NCBI RefSeq assembly: GCF_004362805.1 | Contig: NZ_SNYF01000006.1 | Span: 372,001-436,000, forward strand | DNA from: Algoriphagus boseongensis | GTDB lineage: Bacteria > Bacteroidota > Bacteroidia > Cytophagales > Cyclobacteriaceae | Direction of reading: 5' to 3' | DNA length: 64,000 nt | Shown: positions 54,035 to 63,883 of the stretch, piece by piece | Layout: each line of letters starts with the position of its first letter | How positions within the stretch are numbered: position 1 is the stretch's first letter | Program-made: the position numbers and the translations under genes | The notes under the pieces: generated by a model | What the model was told of the DNA's origin: nothing | What the model saw: the letters and a program-made list of their open reading frames with translations, nothing else | Databases searched by the model: none

Positions 54035-55438
54035 TTACCATCCTCCACCGAGGGCTTTGTAAAGGACAGCGTAGCTGCTGAGTAGTTCCTGTTTAGTTCC
54101 GGCAAAATTAAGCTGTGCATCAAAAGCCTGTCGTTGAGACTCCAAGTATTCGAGGTAGCTAGTCACTCCCTGATTGTATCTTTCTTGAGAGAGGTATTGG
54201 GCCTTGACAGCAGCTCTGACGTGGTTTTCTCTGGCGATCAGTTCTTTCTTTAGAGATGCAATAGTGGCAAGCGTGTTTTCTACCTCTTGATAGGCTTGAA
54301 GTACTGTTTTCTCATAACTTAAGATCGATTGTCGGGTTCTGCTCTCTTCGATATCCACCTGTCGCTGAAGTGCTCCCCAATTGAAGATCGGCCCAAGTAG
54401 CGAGGCTCCGATATTCCAAGAAGCACCATTGCCCCCCAAAGCGGAAAACTGAGTTCCAGCCACTCCGATTAATCCACTAAGGGAGATATTGGGAAGGCGA
54501 TTTGCTTTGGCTGATCCGGTAATGGCATTTTGAGCGATCACAGCCTGCTCAGCGGCGAGGACATCCGGTCGCCTGCTTAGCAGTTGGACCGGTAGTATTT
54601 CTGGTAAAGAAATGTCCAGAGATTGTTCCTTCAGAGGAGTTCCAGTTTCGATTTTTCCAGGGATTTCACCGGTCAATACGCTCAAGAGGTTTTCGGTTTG
54701 GACGATTAGTCTTTCCCAAATAGGGATGCTACCCGCCGCAATGGCCGTTTGAATTTGGGCTTGGTTGAGATCAATCTCAGCAATGATTCCCTTGTCAAAT
54801 CTAGCCTTGATGATCGTTTCCATGCTGTCTCGCAAGTTCAAGGTTTGCTTGGAAATTTCGAGTCGAAGCTGGTATTCGGTTAATTGAAAATAAGCCGAAG
54901 CGACGGTCGTCACCAAGCTGAGTTTGGTGGCTCGATAGCCTTCTTCCGAGGCCAAAATAGAAGCACGGGCCGCTTCATTGAGTCGACGGTATTTTCCCCA
55001 GAAATCCAATTCCCAGTTGACACTTCCAAAACCGGTAAATAAGCTACTCGTAGGGATGGAATTGTTAAACGCAAAATTACCACGGCTAGCACCTGCACTA
55101 TATCCTAATGAAGGGAGCATCTGGCTCTTTTGGACAATCAGAGCGCTTTGAGCCTGCTGAATGGCCTCAGAGGCAATCAAGAGATCTTGATTTTTGGTAA
55201 GTGCTTTAGCGATCAGGCTATCCAATGCCGGATCTTGGTACAAATCAAACCAATTCAAGTTTAAGGCAGAATCCAATTTGAGCGTATCTACCTTGACCAC
55301 TGTGGCCACTGGAGTATAGGTAGTGTCCTGGTATTGGAATCGGTCGGTCACGGGCACCGTGATACCTTGGTAATTTGCACCCGACTTACAGGCAGCTAGC
55401 GTGAGGCCTAGAAAGAGGATTAGGCTAAGCTTCTTCAT
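54035..55438 (-). CDS. TolC-like RND efflux outer-membrane lipoprotein (NodT family)
   Basis: A 467-aa outer-membrane channel lipoprotein (signal LILFLGLTLAAC). Two repeated OEP (TolC) halves with long coiled-coil segments: NQDLLIASEAIQQAQSALIV and NLRDSMETIIKARFDKGIIA, then SRRPDVLAAEQAVIAQNAI, and the final RQAFDAQLNFAGTKQELLSS. Length and lipobox match the NodT/OprM type. Its ATG overlaps the RND pump stop by 4 nt, so the three-gene unit ends here. Confidence 0.93.
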   Translation of the reverse strand: MKKLSLILFLGLTLAACKSGANYQGITVPVTDRFQYQDTTYTPVATVVKVDTLKLDSALNLNWFDLYQDPALDSLIAKALTKNQDLLIASEAIQQAQSALIVQKSQMLPSLGYSAGASRGNFAFNNSIPTSSLFTGFGSVNWELDFWGKYRRLNEAARASILASEEGYRATKLSLVTTVASAYFQLTEYQLRLEISKQTLNLRDSMETIIKARFDKGIIAEIDLNQAQIQTAIAAGSIPIWERLIVQTENLLSVLTGEIPGKIETGTPLKEQSLDISLPEILPVQLLSRRPDVLAAEQAVIAQNAITGSAKANRLPNISLSGLIGVAGTQFSALGGNGASWNIGASLLGPIFNWGALQRQVDIEESRTRQSILSYEKTVLQAYQEVENTLATIASLKKELIARENHVRAAVKAQYLSQERYNQGVTSYLEYLESQRQAFDAQLNFAGTKQELLSSYAVLYKALGGGW

Positions 55439-58400
55439 GGCTGAGTAGGATTAAGGGTTTGTTTATCTCGCTTCTCCTCATATTTGGCCAACTTGCCCAC
55501 CAGCACAAATAGCATGGGATAAAAGAATACTCCCAAAAAGGTCGCTACTCCGATCCCCCCGAGGAGTGCCATGCCCATGACTTTTCGAGCTTCGGCACCT
55601 GACCCCGAGGCTAAAATCAATGGCAATACCCCCAGAATAAAGGAAAAAACAGTCATCAATATCGGACGGAATCTCAATTTGGCAGATTCGACTGCTGCAT
55701 CGAAAAGCGAAAGCCCTTCATCAAACTTAATCTTGGCAAATTCTACGATCAGGATGGCATTCTTGGCCGCCATGGCGATCAGCATGACCAAGGATATCTG
55801 AGCAAAAATATTGTTCAGATAAGCCTCATCCACCAAACGAGCCAGGTAGAGAAACAAGAACGCCCCGAACAAGGCGAAGGGAGTTCCCAGCAAAATGGCA
55901 AATGGCATAGACCAACTTTCGTATTGCGCTGCCAGAATCAAGAACACAAAAAGCAGAGAGAACGCGAAGACAATTCCCGCTTGCCCTGATGACTTCTTTT
56001 CCTGATAGCTCATCGCATTCCAGCTGTAGCTCATGTCATCGGGCAATACTTCTGCTGCCACTTCTTCCAAAGCATCCAAAGCTTGGGTCGAAGAATATCC
56101 GGAAGCTGGAGTTCCGGTGACTTCAGCAGACCGATAAAGGTTAAATCGGTTGGTATAGTCTGGACCAGCCGTTTTTTTGACTTCCACAAAACTAGAAACA
56201 GGCACGGATTCTCCTTCGCTGTTTTTGACGTAGAAGAGCTCCAAGTCATTTTCGTTTTGACGATACTCAGGTTCGGCTTGGACATAGGCTTTGTACAAGC
56301 GCCCAAATCGATTGAAATCATTCACATAGGCACCCCCTAAAAACGCAGCAAAAGTGGTGTAGACATCATTCATTCGAACGCCCGTTTTGAGCAATTTGTC
56401 CGAGTTGATCTCAATGGAGCGCTGAGGGACGACCGCTTGAAAAGTGGTGAAAGCAGAAGCAATTTCGGGTCTTTCTTGGGCGGCTTTGATGAATGCATAG
56501 GTGTTTTGAGCCAAATAGGCCGGGTCTTTCCCGCCTTTATCCTGGATCATGATGCTAAATCCGGAGCCATTTCCCAGTCCTGGGATTGCAGGAGGGCCAA
56601 AAGTGATGGCCATTCCTTCCTGTATTTCTTTGGCAAAAATCTTGTTCAGTCGATCCTGCATTTCCCTAGCTGTAGCTTCCCTCTCATCCCAAGGCTTAAG
56701 GGTTAAAAACATGAACCCGGTATTTGGAATAAAGGAATTGGCTAGCAAGCTGAATCCAGAAAGGCCTGTGGCATATTTTACTTCAGGCTGGCTAAGGACG
56801 ATCTGTTCGATTTTTTTCATGACCGCATCCGTTCGCTGCATGGAGGCGGCATTGGGCAGCTGAAGATTGATGTAGATGTAGCCTTGGTCTTCTTCGGGTA
56901 AAAAGCCTCCCGGAACCATCGATCCGAAAACCCCGGCTGCAATCAAAGAAATCAAGATGTAAAAGGCTCCTCGTTTGAGTTTTCCTGCAAAAGCCTTGGT
57001 AACTCCCGTATAGCTTTCTGTGCTTCTGTCAAACCAGGAATTAAATTTTCCAAAAAACTTATCCAAGATCCCTTTTCCTTGAGCTTCAGGTTTTTTCAAA
57101 AGCAAAGCGCAAAGAGCCGGGCTCAAGCTCAGCGCATTGATGGAACTGAAAATTACCGAGATAGCAATTGTAATGGCGAATTGTTGATACAGCTTGCCAG
57201 TGATTCCGGCCATGGCAGCTACGGGAACGAAAACTGCCACCATCACCAAAGTTGTGGCGATTACTGGAGCAGTAACCTCCTTCATGGCGTGGGTGGTTGC
57301 ATCTTTGGGACTCATACCCTTTTGAAGATTGACTTGAACAGCTTCCACGACCACGATGGCGTCATCGACCACAATTCCGATCGCCAGCACCAAGCCTAAA
57401 AGCGAAAGGGTATTAATCGAAAATCCCAAAAGTGGGAATACCATAAAGGCTGCTACCAGAGAAACCGGAATCGCCAAAGTAGGTATCAGCGTGGCTCTCC
57501 AATCCTGGATAAAAATGAAAACTACAAAAATCACCAAAATCAAGGCGATAATTAGTGTTTCTATGATTTCATTGATCCCTGCAATGATGGGCTCAGTAGA
57601 GTCTAGAGAGACATCGTAGGCAATTCCTTCCGGAAAACCAGCTTTGAGTTCCTCCATGGTACCGATTACTTCCTCTGCTAAGGCGACTGCATTGGAGCCT
57701 GGAGATTGGTAGAGGGCAATGATCGCACATTCCTTTCCATTGAGGCGGGTGAAGGCATTGTAGGATTCTACACCTAGCTCTACCCGGGCGATATCTTTGA
57801 TCAAAACCTGACTTCCGTCAGCGCCTGATCTTACGACCACATTGCCAAACTCTTCCTCAGTTACCAATCGATCTGGTAGTTTGACAGTGTAGGTGAATTC
57901 AGTCCCAGACGGGGCAGGCTCTGAGCCAAATTTCCCTCCAGGAGCGATGACGTTTTGCTGGCGAATCGCATCAGTGATCTCTGGGATGGTGATGCCCAAC
58001 TTGGCCAATCGATCTGGCTTGACCCAAATTCGCATGGAATAATCACTGGCTCCTAAGACCACTACCCGTCCGATTCCTTTGAGGCGAGCCAGTTGATCCT
58101 TGATGTTGATGCTGGCGAAGTTGCCCAGAAATTGCTGGTTGTATACCTCTCCTGGCGAGGTCAGCGTGATCAGCATGAGGATATTCGGCATGGACTTCTC
58201 GGTCTTTACGCCTAGTCTTTTGACTTCCTCGGGAAGTTTGGGAGTAGCCGCTGCCGATCGGGTCTGGGTGAAGACCGTATTCATATCAGGATCGGTGCCC
58301 AGATCGAAAGTCACATCTAGCGCTAGAGTTCCATCATTGGCATTGGTAGACTTCATGTAGAGCATGTTTTCTACCCCGTTGATTTCCTGCTCCAGGGGAG

Positions 58401-58608
58401 AGGCCACCGATTGCTCTACTGAAATGGCATTTGCTCCGGTAAAGGCAGTACTCACTCGTACCACTGGGGGGGTAATCGCAGGATATTGCTCAATGGCCAG
58501 TCCCAAAATTGAAATCCCTCCCACAATCACCATAAACAAAGCGATCACAATCGCAACAATCGGTCTTCTGACAAAGAAGAGATGTTGGTTTTCTTCCAAT
58601 TTGCTCAT
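55435..58608 (-). CDS. HAE1-type RND multidrug efflux pump
   Basis: A 1057-aa inner-membrane pump of the hydrophobe/amphiphile RND (AcrB-like) family. N-terminal FFVRRPIVAIVIALFMVIVG, the TM4 proton-relay segment IGIVVDDAIVVVEAVQVNLQ (the two Asp residues), and the TM10-12 region SWSMPFAILLGTPFALFG and AAKNAILIVEFAKIKFDEG are intact, with large periplasmic loops in between. Exports hydrophobic compounds, driven by protons; substrate range unknown. ATG at 58608 (MSKLEENQHLFF) is preferred; the longer frame starts 27 bp earlier inside the upstream gene. Confidence 0.95.
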   Translation of the reverse strand: MSKLEENQHLFFVRRPIVAIVIALFMVIVGGISILGLAIEQYPAITPPVVRVSTAFTGANAISVEQSVASPLEQEINGVENMLYMKSTNANDGTLALDVTFDLGTDPDMNTVFTQTRSAAATPKLPEEVKRLGVKTEKSMPNILMLITLTSPGEVYNQQFLGNFASINIKDQLARLKGIGRVVVLGASDYSMRIWVKPDRLAKLGITIPEITDAIRQQNVIAPGGKFGSEPAPSGTEFTYTVKLPDRLVTEEEFGNVVVRSGADGSQVLIKDIARVELGVESYNAFTRLNGKECAIIALYQSPGSNAVALAEEVIGTMEELKAGFPEGIAYDVSLDSTEPIIAGINEIIETLIIALILVIFVVFIFIQDWRATLIPTLAIPVSLVAAFMVFPLLGFSINTLSLLGLVLAIGIVVDDAIVVVEAVQVNLQKGMSPKDATTHAMKEVTAPVIATTLVMVAVFVPVAAMAGITGKLYQQFAITIAISVIFSSINALSLSPALCALLLKKPEAQGKGILDKFFGKFNSWFDRSTESYTGVTKAFAGKLKRGAFYILISLIAAGVFGSMVPGGFLPEEDQGYIYINLQLPNAASMQRTDAVMKKIEQIVLSQPEVKYATGLSGFSLLANSFIPNTGFMFLTLKPWDEREATAREMQDRLNKIFAKEIQEGMAITFGPPAIPGLGNGSGFSIMIQDKGGKDPAYLAQNTYAFIKAAQERPEIASAFTTFQAVVPQRSIEINSDKLLKTGVRMNDVYTTFAAFLGGAYVNDFNRFGRLYKAYVQAEPEYRQNENDLELFYVKNSEGESVPVSSFVEVKKTAGPDYTNRFNLYRSAEVTGTPASGYSSTQALDALEEVAAEVLPDDMSYSWNAMSYQEKKSSGQAGIVFAFSLLFVFLILAAQYESWSMPFAILLGTPFALFGAFLFLYLARLVDEAYLNNIFAQISLVMLIAMAAKNAILIVEFAKIKFDEGLSLFDAAVESAKLRFRPILMTVFSFILGVLPLILASGSGAEARKVMGMALLGGIGVATFLGVFFYPMLFVLVGKLAKYEEKRDKQTLNPTQP

Positions 58609-58612
58609 GGCT

Positions 58613-59743
58613 TCAGTCTTTGTATTGAGATTCAAATTGGAAAGGAACAGGCTCGATCACTTGGCCTTCGGAAACTTTTTGTAAGGCTTCTAAAACTACC
58701 TGATCGCCCACCTTTAGTCCTGAATCGATTAAGTAGAAATCCCGATAAGGTCCTAAAATCTTGATCTCTTGCTGTTTGACCTGATTGCCTTCTCCTACAA
58801 TAAAGACAAAAAATCGGCCTTGAAACTCATTTACAGCCCGCTGAGGAATGATTACTCCGTTTTCTACAGATCGGATGGAAGCCCTTACTCTGGCAAACTG
58901 ACCAGGCCGGATGAGATTTTCGGGATTCGGAAAAGTCGCCTGCACCAGAATTGTTCCAGTATTGGCATCAATCTGACGGTTGATAAAGTCCACGTAACCT
59001 TCATATTCGAAGACAGTCCCGTCAGCAAGGATTAGTTTTAGTGGCTGGGATTGTTGGGCATTTTGATGCGTCTCCTGATATTCTCTAAACAATTGTAGGT
59101 AGTCATTTTCAGAAAGAAAGAATTCAACACGTACTGAATCGATGATGGAGACTGTATTCAAAATAACCGGATTGGGGTCCCGTCCCACGAATTCCCCGAC
59201 TTTGGCATTGGTCTTCCCGATCAGGCCTGAGATCGGTGAGATGATACTGGTATACCCCAATTGGATTTTTTGATAATTGACCCGGGACTGGGCGGCCTGA
59301 ACCATGGCTTCCGCTGATTTCTTTTTGCTGATAGCCGCATCAAGGTCTTTTTGTGAGATGGCATTGATCTCTGCCAAGGGCTCATACCTAGCAAGGTCAT
59401 TGTTGGCCTGGGTAAGTGCTACTTGAGCTTCGGCCAAATTACTGACCGCCGCGTTTACATTTTCTTTGAAAGGATCTGGATCAACCGTATAGAGCAGATC
59501 TCCTTTTCTCACCATTCTTCCTTCTTGAAAGTGAATTCCCTCTAAAAATCCTTCAGTCCGGGCTCGAATGGGAATATCGATCTTCCCGTAAATCTGGGCC
59601 ACAAAGTCTTTCTCCAAGTCAACTTTCTGACTGCTCACTTGGATGACGTGGATTTGAGGTGTTGGAGGTGTTTGAGTGGTTTGTTCTTTTCCACAGGAGA
59701 AAAGGGAAAAACCCAACCCTATTGCTATAAGTTTAGCCTTCAT
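58613..59743 (-). CDS. RND periplasmic adaptor (membrane fusion protein)
   Basis: A 376-aa lipoprotein adaptor: signal IAIGLGFSLFSC with lipobox Cys, then lipoyl (LYTVDPDPFKENVNAAVSNL), alpha-hairpin (AEAQVALTQANNDLARYEPL), beta-barrel and membrane-proximal domains. AcrA-type sequence QLGYTSIISPISGLIGKTNA is present. First gene of the unit, four bases ahead of the pump gene, with the TolC-like gene last. No regulator gene adjacent. The ~140-bp region upstream has no clear consensus promoter. Confidence 0.93.
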   Translation of the reverse strand: MKAKLIAIGLGFSLFSCGKEQTTQTPPTPQIHVIQVSSQKVDLEKDFVAQIYGKIDIPIRARTEGFLEGIHFQEGRMVRKGDLLYTVDPDPFKENVNAAVSNLAEAQVALTQANNDLARYEPLAEINAISQKDLDAAISKKKSAEAMVQAAQSRVNYQKIQLGYTSIISPISGLIGKTNAKVGEFVGRDPNPVILNTVSIIDSVRVEFFLSENDYLQLFREYQETHQNAQQSQPLKLILADGTVFEYEGYVDFINRQIDANTGTILVQATFPNPENLIRPGQFARVRASIRSVENGVIIPQRAVNEFQGRFFVFIVGEGNQVKQQEIKILGPYRDFYLIDSGLKVGDQVVLEALQKVSEGQVIEPVPFQFESQYKD

Positions 59744-59852
59744 GAAAATGGAATTTTTTAATTCTAGCTTAATTTACCTGAAAAAGTAAATTTTCTAAGC
59801 CTAATCCCATATCTGATTCAAAAGAGAAAGAGGGTTTTTATAAAATTCAAAC

Positions 59853-59886
59853 AAAAAATCCCGAAGAGTGCTCTTCGGGATTTGGT
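59853..59886 (-). terminator. Intrinsic terminator of the M1 peptidase gene
   Basis: AAATCCCGAAGAG (59856-59868) pairs exactly with CTCTTCGGGATTT (59871-59883) around a TG loop, with the A-run at 59853-59858 on the downstream side for the minus strand. Confidence 0.9.
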
Positions 59887-59887
59887 T

Positions 59888-62221
59888 TTATTTTTTATTC
59901 TGGGCCTTTTTCATAGGATTGTCTCCCATGGAAGCTCCCCGGACTCCACCTGCTCCTTTAAATAACTCGAAGCGAGTCGGCTGGTATTGTCTTGGCCAGT
60001 AGTTGCTGCTTTCGTCAATGTCTGCAGTTTCTCTTTTTGGATCCAAAACAAAACGAACAACTTCCTTTTGCTTAGGGAAAACCTTGGTCACTTCGGACTC
60101 ATTTTTTCTCCAGATTTCTGCTGGAATTCTCTCAATCTCAGAAGTGCCATCGGCATAGTGGAACTCAATAATCAATGGCATCACCAAACCTCCTACGTTT
60201 TTGAAAGTCATCTCATAGAAGTTCATGTTACTGTTAAGCAAGGCTTTTTCCTTCTCACTTAAGCTAGCCATGAATTTTTTGTAGGCGTCTTCGTCTTCTG
60301 GAGTTACAGTAAATGGATTGTAAGTAGTGTAGAAGTCTTTGGTTGCAGGATCAGATTCCACATAGGTTTGAGGAACATCCTTGGCATTGAAATCTCTACT
60401 TACATTGGTCTCGTCTCTGGTGAACTCAGCTTTAGCAGCTGCTTTTTTCTCAGCCGGAGTTCTGTTGTCCAACTTATACCAGTTTACATTTTCAATGGTA
60501 ATATCTACAGGCTCAGTTCCATAGAACCAACCTCTCCAGAACCAGTCCAAATCTACGGCAGAAGCATCTTCCAAAGTTCTGAACAAGTCATCCGGGGTAG
60601 GGTGCCTAAACATCCATCTTCTGGAATATTCTCTGAAGGCAAAGTCAAAAAGCTCTCTACCCATTACTGTCTCACGAAGGATATTCAATGCTGTAGCAGG
60701 CTTGGCATAGGCATTTGGACCAAACTGGATGATGTTTTCCGAATTGGTCATGATAGGCTCCAGCAAGTTTTTGTCGCTCTTCATATAAGGGACAATCTTA
60801 TGCGCAGGTCCACGACGGGAAGGGAAGTTTCTGTCCCATTCCTGCTCAGCCATGTATTGCATGAAAGTATTCAAGCCCTCATCCATCCAAGTCCACTGAC
60901 GCTCATCAGAGTTCACGATCATAGGGAAGAAGTTGTGACCAACCTCGTGAATGATCACCCCGATCATTCCGTTTTTGATCGCTTCGGAATAAGTGCCATC
61001 TGCGTCTGGTCTTCCGTAGTTGAAGCAGATCATCGGGTATTCCATACCGTTGCTAGCTTCCACAGAGATCGCTACCGGATAAGGATAATCGAAAGTATGG
61101 GAAGAGTAAGACTTCAAGGTATGGGCAACTACTCGTGTGGAATATTGCTCCCAAAGCGGATTAGCTTCTTTGGCATAATAAGACATCGCCATGACGTCTT
61201 TTCCACCCAATTTCACAGCCATTGCATCCCAAATGAACTTTCTGGAAGAGGTCCAGGCGAAGTCACGAACGTTTTCAGCTTTGAAAATCCAGGTCTTCTT
61301 GTCCTTGGATTTTCCTTTTTCCAGTTGCTCAGCTTCCGCTTGAGTACGGATGATTACTGGCTTGTCATAAGTCTGAGTAGCTCTTTTCCATCTTTCAAAT
61401 TCAGTGGAGGAAAGCACTTGCTCAGGATTTTGAAGAACACCAGTAGCTCCAACCATGTGGTCGGCCGGAACTGTGATTCGTACTTCATAATTTCCAAAAG
61501 TCAAGGCAAATTCACCTGAACCTAGGAACTGCTTGTTTTGCCAGCCTTCAAAGTCTGAATACACAGCCATTCTTGGAAACCACTCGGACATGGTGTAGAG
61601 GTAATTTCCATCTTTAGGGAAAAGCTCATAGCCCGGACGTCCTCCGATAAAGCCAACTCGATCCGTGATGTTGAAGCTCCAATCAATGGAAAAAGTAAAA
61701 GACTCTCCTGCCTTCAATGGCTGAGGAAGATCCACACGCATCATGGTTTTGTTAATGGCGATATGGAGTGGAGTTCCATTGGAATCTTTGATGGAATGGA
61801 TTTTCACATCGTAGTCATCCGAATGCCAAAGAATTCCTTCCAAAGCTCTCATGGACATTCTTGGGCCAATGCTCGATTCAGTCACTTTTGGCGTATCCGA
61901 ATCTTTGCCTCGGTTATTTTGGTCAAGCTGCAGCCAAAGGTAGGTCAGCTGATCAGGGGAGTTGTTGACGTAAGTGACAGTTTCTGAACCCTTGATAGAT
62001 TGATTGTCATCGTTGAGTTCCACGTCGATTACGTAGTTGGCTTGTTGTTGCCAATACATATGTCCTGGCGCACCAGAGGCAGTTCTATAGACGTTGGGAG
62101 TGCGAAGCATGGTGCCCAATTGTTCAAATCGGTACCCATGGTTCTGTTCAGTATGCTGGGCAAAGCTGTAATTCATTCCAGCGAGTCCAACTGCTGCAAT
62201 AGCAATAATTTTCTTAAGCAT
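59888..62221 (-). CDS. M1-family zinc metallopeptidase
   Basis: A 777-aa secreted metallopeptidase (signal IIAIAAVGLAGMNYSFAQ). The gluzincin site is HEVGHNFFPMIVNSDERQW with H425, E426, H429 and the third ligand E448 (TWMDEGLNTF), 18 residues after the second His. The N-terminal beta-rich domain has YVIDVELNDDNQSIKGSETV. The tail carries a basic low-complexity end (NPMKKAQNKK). ATG at 62221 gives a clean signal; the frame continues 15 codons upstream. It resembles aminopeptidases of the M1 type that serve in peptide uptake. Next upstream on the strand are HupE/UreJ-like and divergent DUF6702-like genes. Confidence 0.93.
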   Translation of the reverse strand: MLKKIIAIAAVGLAGMNYSFAQHTEQNHGYRFEQLGTMLRTPNVYRTASGAPGHMYWQQQANYVIDVELNDDNQSIKGSETVTYVNNSPDQLTYLWLQLDQNNRGKDSDTPKVTESSIGPRMSMRALEGILWHSDDYDVKIHSIKDSNGTPLHIAINKTMMRVDLPQPLKAGESFTFSIDWSFNITDRVGFIGGRPGYELFPKDGNYLYTMSEWFPRMAVYSDFEGWQNKQFLGSGEFALTFGNYEVRITVPADHMVGATGVLQNPEQVLSSTEFERWKRATQTYDKPVIIRTQAEAEQLEKGKSKDKKTWIFKAENVRDFAWTSSRKFIWDAMAVKLGGKDVMAMSYYAKEANPLWEQYSTRVVAHTLKSYSSHTFDYPYPVAISVEASNGMEYPMICFNYGRPDADGTYSEAIKNGMIGVIIHEVGHNFFPMIVNSDERQWTWMDEGLNTFMQYMAEQEWDRNFPSRRGPAHKIVPYMKSDKNLLEPIMTNSENIIQFGPNAYAKPATALNILRETVMGRELFDFAFREYSRRWMFRHPTPDDLFRTLEDASAVDLDWFWRGWFYGTEPVDITIENVNWYKLDNRTPAEKKAAAKAEFTRDETNVSRDFNAKDVPQTYVESDPATKDFYTTYNPFTVTPEDEDAYKKFMASLSEKEKALLNSNMNFYEMTFKNVGGLVMPLIIEFHYADGTSEIERIPAEIWRKNESEVTKVFPKQKEVVRFVLDPKRETADIDESSNYWPRQYQPTRFELFKGAGGVRGASMGDNPMKKAQNKK

Positions 62222-62299
62222 AAGGTATAAGGGTAATGAATTGCGAATAAAAAGATTGATTTTCAAAAAGAAAAGAATTCTGTTTTCGGCGGTAAATTT

Positions 62300-62878
62300 T
62301 TACCAGAATTTGGTTTCCAGCATCAGCATACAGGCGACACCAAGTACAAAAGCGGAAACAACCAGAGTCCAGTCTTTTCTATTAACTCCCGCCAAATTCA
62401 ATAAAGATGTCACCAAAAGGAAAGAAGCAACAATTACTATTTGCCCAACTTCCAAGCCTAAATTAAAAGCCAAAAGTGGCTGCCAGATGCTTGCCTCTTT
62501 ACCCAAGAGCTCTTTTAGGTAATTGGAAAATCCCAATCCGTGGATCAGACCAAAGAAAATGGCAAAAATGTAGTTCAACTGAATTCCTTTTCCGGTTGAT
62601 GGTTTTGGCTTGAAAATGCTGACCAGGGCTGTTACCGCTATGGTGACTGGAATTAAGAACTCAATAATTTCAGATTTGACTTGAATGATATTGAAGGTAG
62701 CCAAAGCCAAAGTCAGGGAATGTCCGATGGTGAAGGCTGTGACGAGAATCAGGATCTTTTTCCAGTCTCTAGGCACATACACGGCACAAAGTGCCAACAC
62801 GAAAAGGATGTGATCAAATCCCTTGATATCCAAAATATGCTGAAGACCAAGTTTGAAGTATAATTCAAATGAAGACAT
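62300..62878 (-). CDS. HupE/UreJ-family membrane protein
   Basis: A 192-aa integral membrane protein of about six helices. Family residues include LGLQHILDIKGFDHILFVL (two His and Asp near the N-terminus), TAFTIGHSLTLALA and FGLIHGLGFSNYL; the His and Asp residues are thought to coordinate Ni2+ or another metal in HupE/UreJ. No hydrogenase or urease genes are near, so the metal partner is not evident. It begins 84 bp from the divergent DUF6702-like gene and ends 78 bp before the M1 peptidase start. Confidence 0.88.
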   Translation of the reverse strand: MSSFELYFKLGLQHILDIKGFDHILFVLALCAVYVPRDWKKILILVTAFTIGHSLTLALATFNIIQVKSEIIEFLIPVTIAVTALVSIFKPKPSTGKGIQLNYIFAIFFGLIHGLGFSNYLKELLGKEASIWQPLLAFNLGLEVGQIVIVASFLLVTSLLNLAGVNRKDWTLVVSAFVLGVACMLMLETKFW

Positions 62879-62962
62879 AGTTGGGTGATAAGCTGTCTAA
62901 AGAGTTAACTTGCGGCAATATTACTGGATAATTCCTTAAGAATTGATTATCTCTCCGACTAA

Positions 62963-63454
62963 ATGAACTTCTCCTTAGTATCTATTCTGACCTCGTTTTG
63001 GATGATTTTGGTCCATCCTTTTTTCATCAGTTTGACCGAAATGAGGTATAACACCAATTCCAAAAAAATGGAAATTGCCCAGAAGATTTTTTGGGATGAT
63101 TTGGAAGTAAGTCTTTCAAAAGAATTCGGCCAATCCGTTGATTTTTTGAATCCTAAAGACAAAGCAAAACTCAACCAACAGCTTCAGACCTATCTTTTGA
63201 AGCATAATCAAGTATGGGTAAATGGGAAGGCTGTTGCCTTAAATTATTTAGGCTACGAAGTGGAAGAAGATGCTGCTTGGTTTTATTTGGAATCTGCAGC
63301 GGCAGAAACTCCCAAAACTGTGGAGATGAAAAATACAGTCCTCTTGGAGGAGTTTAATGGGCAGCAGAATATTGTCCATGTCTATTTCCAGTCAAAATCG
63401 CCCCGAAGTATGCTATTGGGAAAAGGGGAAGAAAAGGGGAAAGTGGAGTTTTAG
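62963..63454 (+). CDS. DUF6702-type periplasmic protein
   Basis: A 163-aa protein with an N-terminal hydrophobic segment (MNFSLVSILTSFWMILVHPF), then a ~130-residue alpha/beta domain. The pattern HPFFISLTEMRYNTNSKKME, QLQTYLLKHNQVWVNGKAVA and EEFNGQQNIVHVYFQSKSP fits DUF6702, which occurs beside HupE/UreJ and M1 peptidase genes in this phylum (from memory). A role in the same exported metalloprotein process is possible; no direct evidence in the sequence. Confidence 0.82.
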   Translation: MNFSLVSILTSFWMILVHPFFISLTEMRYNTNSKKMEIAQKIFWDDLEVSLSKEFGQSVDFLNPKDKAKLNQQLQTYLLKHNQVWVNGKAVALNYLGYEVEEDAAWFYLESAAAETPKTVEMKNTVLLEEFNGQQNIVHVYFQSKSPRSMLLGKGEEKGKVEF

Positions 63455-63501
63455 AATAGATTTACAGGAAAAATACTTTGTATCGAGATCAAAAGTTGAA
63501 T

Positions 63502-63804
63502 ATGGATTTCTGGAAACTGTTTAATTTGATGATTCTGATTATACAGGTGATTTTAGTTTTAACAGGAACTCTTTTTAAGCAGATAGCATTCGGATGGGGG
63601 CTTGGCGATTTGATTTGGTATGGTTTGTTGTATTTAATGTTAATCATTCATTTAATATTAACTATAGTTGGATGGAAAAAATCAAGGAAATACCATCAAA
63701 AACTTTCACTAACATTTTTTCTACTTATAGTTTGGATTTGCCTCGAAGCTACTATCTGGAGAGATTCCGAATATGCTTGGAATGGTAAAATATTTCACGA
63801 TTAG
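63502..63804 (+). CDS. 100-aa membrane protein, function unknown
   Basis: Three predicted helices: FNLMILIIQVILVLTGTLF, LIWYGLLYLMLIIHLILTIVG and LSLTFFLLIVWICLEATI. No charged catalytic residues and no recognised family. ATG at 63502 chosen over a TTG at 63478. Located 47 bp behind the DUF6702-like gene and just ahead of a terminator shared with the convergent glyS. Confidence 0.7.
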   Translation: MDFWKLFNLMILIIQVILVLTGTLFKQIAFGWGLGDLIWYGLLYLMLIIHLILTIVGWKKSRKYHQKLSLTFFLLIVWICLEATIWRDSEYAWNGKIFHD

Positions 63805-63815
63805 AAATTAGTGGT

Positions 63816-63853
63816 AAAAAAAGCCGCCAAAAACTCAATTCTGACGGCTTTTT
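63816..63853. terminator. Bidirectional terminator (100-aa membrane protein gene / glyS)
   Basis: AAAAAGCCG (63818-63826) pairs with CGGCTTTTT (63845-63853) around an 18-nt loop. A-tract left and T-tract right fit use by both convergent genes. Confidence 0.78.
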
Positions 63854-63883
63854 AATTTCAAATCGGACACCCGACTTCGGTCA

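Noticed and set aside
60368-61519. Long plus-strand open frame (about 383 codons) opposite the M1 peptidase
   Set aside because: It lies wholly within a gene with a complete catalytic motif on the other strand, and its Cys/Arg/Ser/His-rich composition looks like an antisense shadow.
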